Of a stretch of 64,000 nucleotides of DNA, positions 63,954-64,000 are shown in pieces. Position 1 is the first letter of the stretch; every line of letters begins with the position of its first letter. The notes below the pieces were generated by a model. It searched no databases. It was not told where the DNA came from and worked only from the letters and a program-made list of their open reading frames with translations. Location: contig NC_088300.1 of NCBI RefSeq assembly GCF_032854445.1, positions 15,815,570-15,879,569 on the forward strand, read 5' to 3'. The stretch is from Liolophura sinensis (taxonomy: Eukaryota > Mollusca > Polyplacophora > Chitonida > Chitonidae). The translations under genes and the position numbers were made by a program.

Positions 63954-64000
63954 TTCAAACTGCTAATGTACTTTTTTTCACACTTTTGAATGTTAACCAA

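Overview
The window looks like nuclear DNA of a lophotrochozoan animal, most likely a marine mollusc (bivalve or gastropod). Its genes have many introns. The proteins are clearly metazoan (calpain, TDP1, B9D2, NDUFAF7). About twenty copies or fragments of a tRNA-derived SINE carry a 3' core (TTGATTGGTGTTTTACGCCG on the opposite strand) that I associate with molluscan genomes. The species cannot be named from the sequence. No LTR retrovirus, Polinton, LINE, rRNA or CRISPR was seen.

Layout. (1) 1-3899, + strand: last five coding exons of a calpain whose 5' part lies outside the window. (2) 6951-9200, - strand: a two-exon gene for a 530-residue, probably N-myristoylated protein I do not recognise; its promoter side has two perfect CRE palindromes (TGACGTCA), and this segment has a diverged duplicate near 12 kb. 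(3) 14837-15613, - strand: an intact intronless secreted RNase T2, with a decayed intronless copy at about 21145-21884. (4) 21.9-26.5 kb: gene-poor, with a CpG-dense array, a 780-bp long-inverted-repeat element and a 127-bp hairpin. (5) 26501-39106, + strand: a complete 18-coding-exon calpain of 1298 residues with an unusually long disordered N-terminal extension; its last five exons match the first calpain in length. (6) 41175-56204, - strand: a complete 16-exon tyrosyl-DNA phosphodiesterase 1 (708 residues) with a PBZ poly(ADP-ribose)-binding zinc finger in its N-terminal half. Its introns carry several minisatellites, and its last coding exon is itself the end unit of one. (7) 57872-59193, + strand: complete B9D2 (175 residues, ciliary transition zone), head to head with TDP1. 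(8) 61205-63181, - strand: the last five exons of NDUFAF7, whose 5' end is outside the window.

Exon structures were worked out by hand. For calpain 2, TDP1, B9D2 and the 530-residue gene the exon lengths sum exactly to a multiple of three with an open frame and a terminal stop. The genes form no operon-like pathway; the clearest arrangement is two related calpains flanking unrelated genes on the other strand.

Best leads: the PBZ-TDP1 architecture, which would couple topoisomerase-1 adduct repair to PAR signalling in one polypeptide; the minisatellite that repeats the TDP1 C-terminal codons; the repeat-bearing calpain extension; a four-copy intronic MITE-like family; a SINE nested in a SINE with an internal microsatellite expansion; and the duplicated CRE-bearing promoter-like segment.
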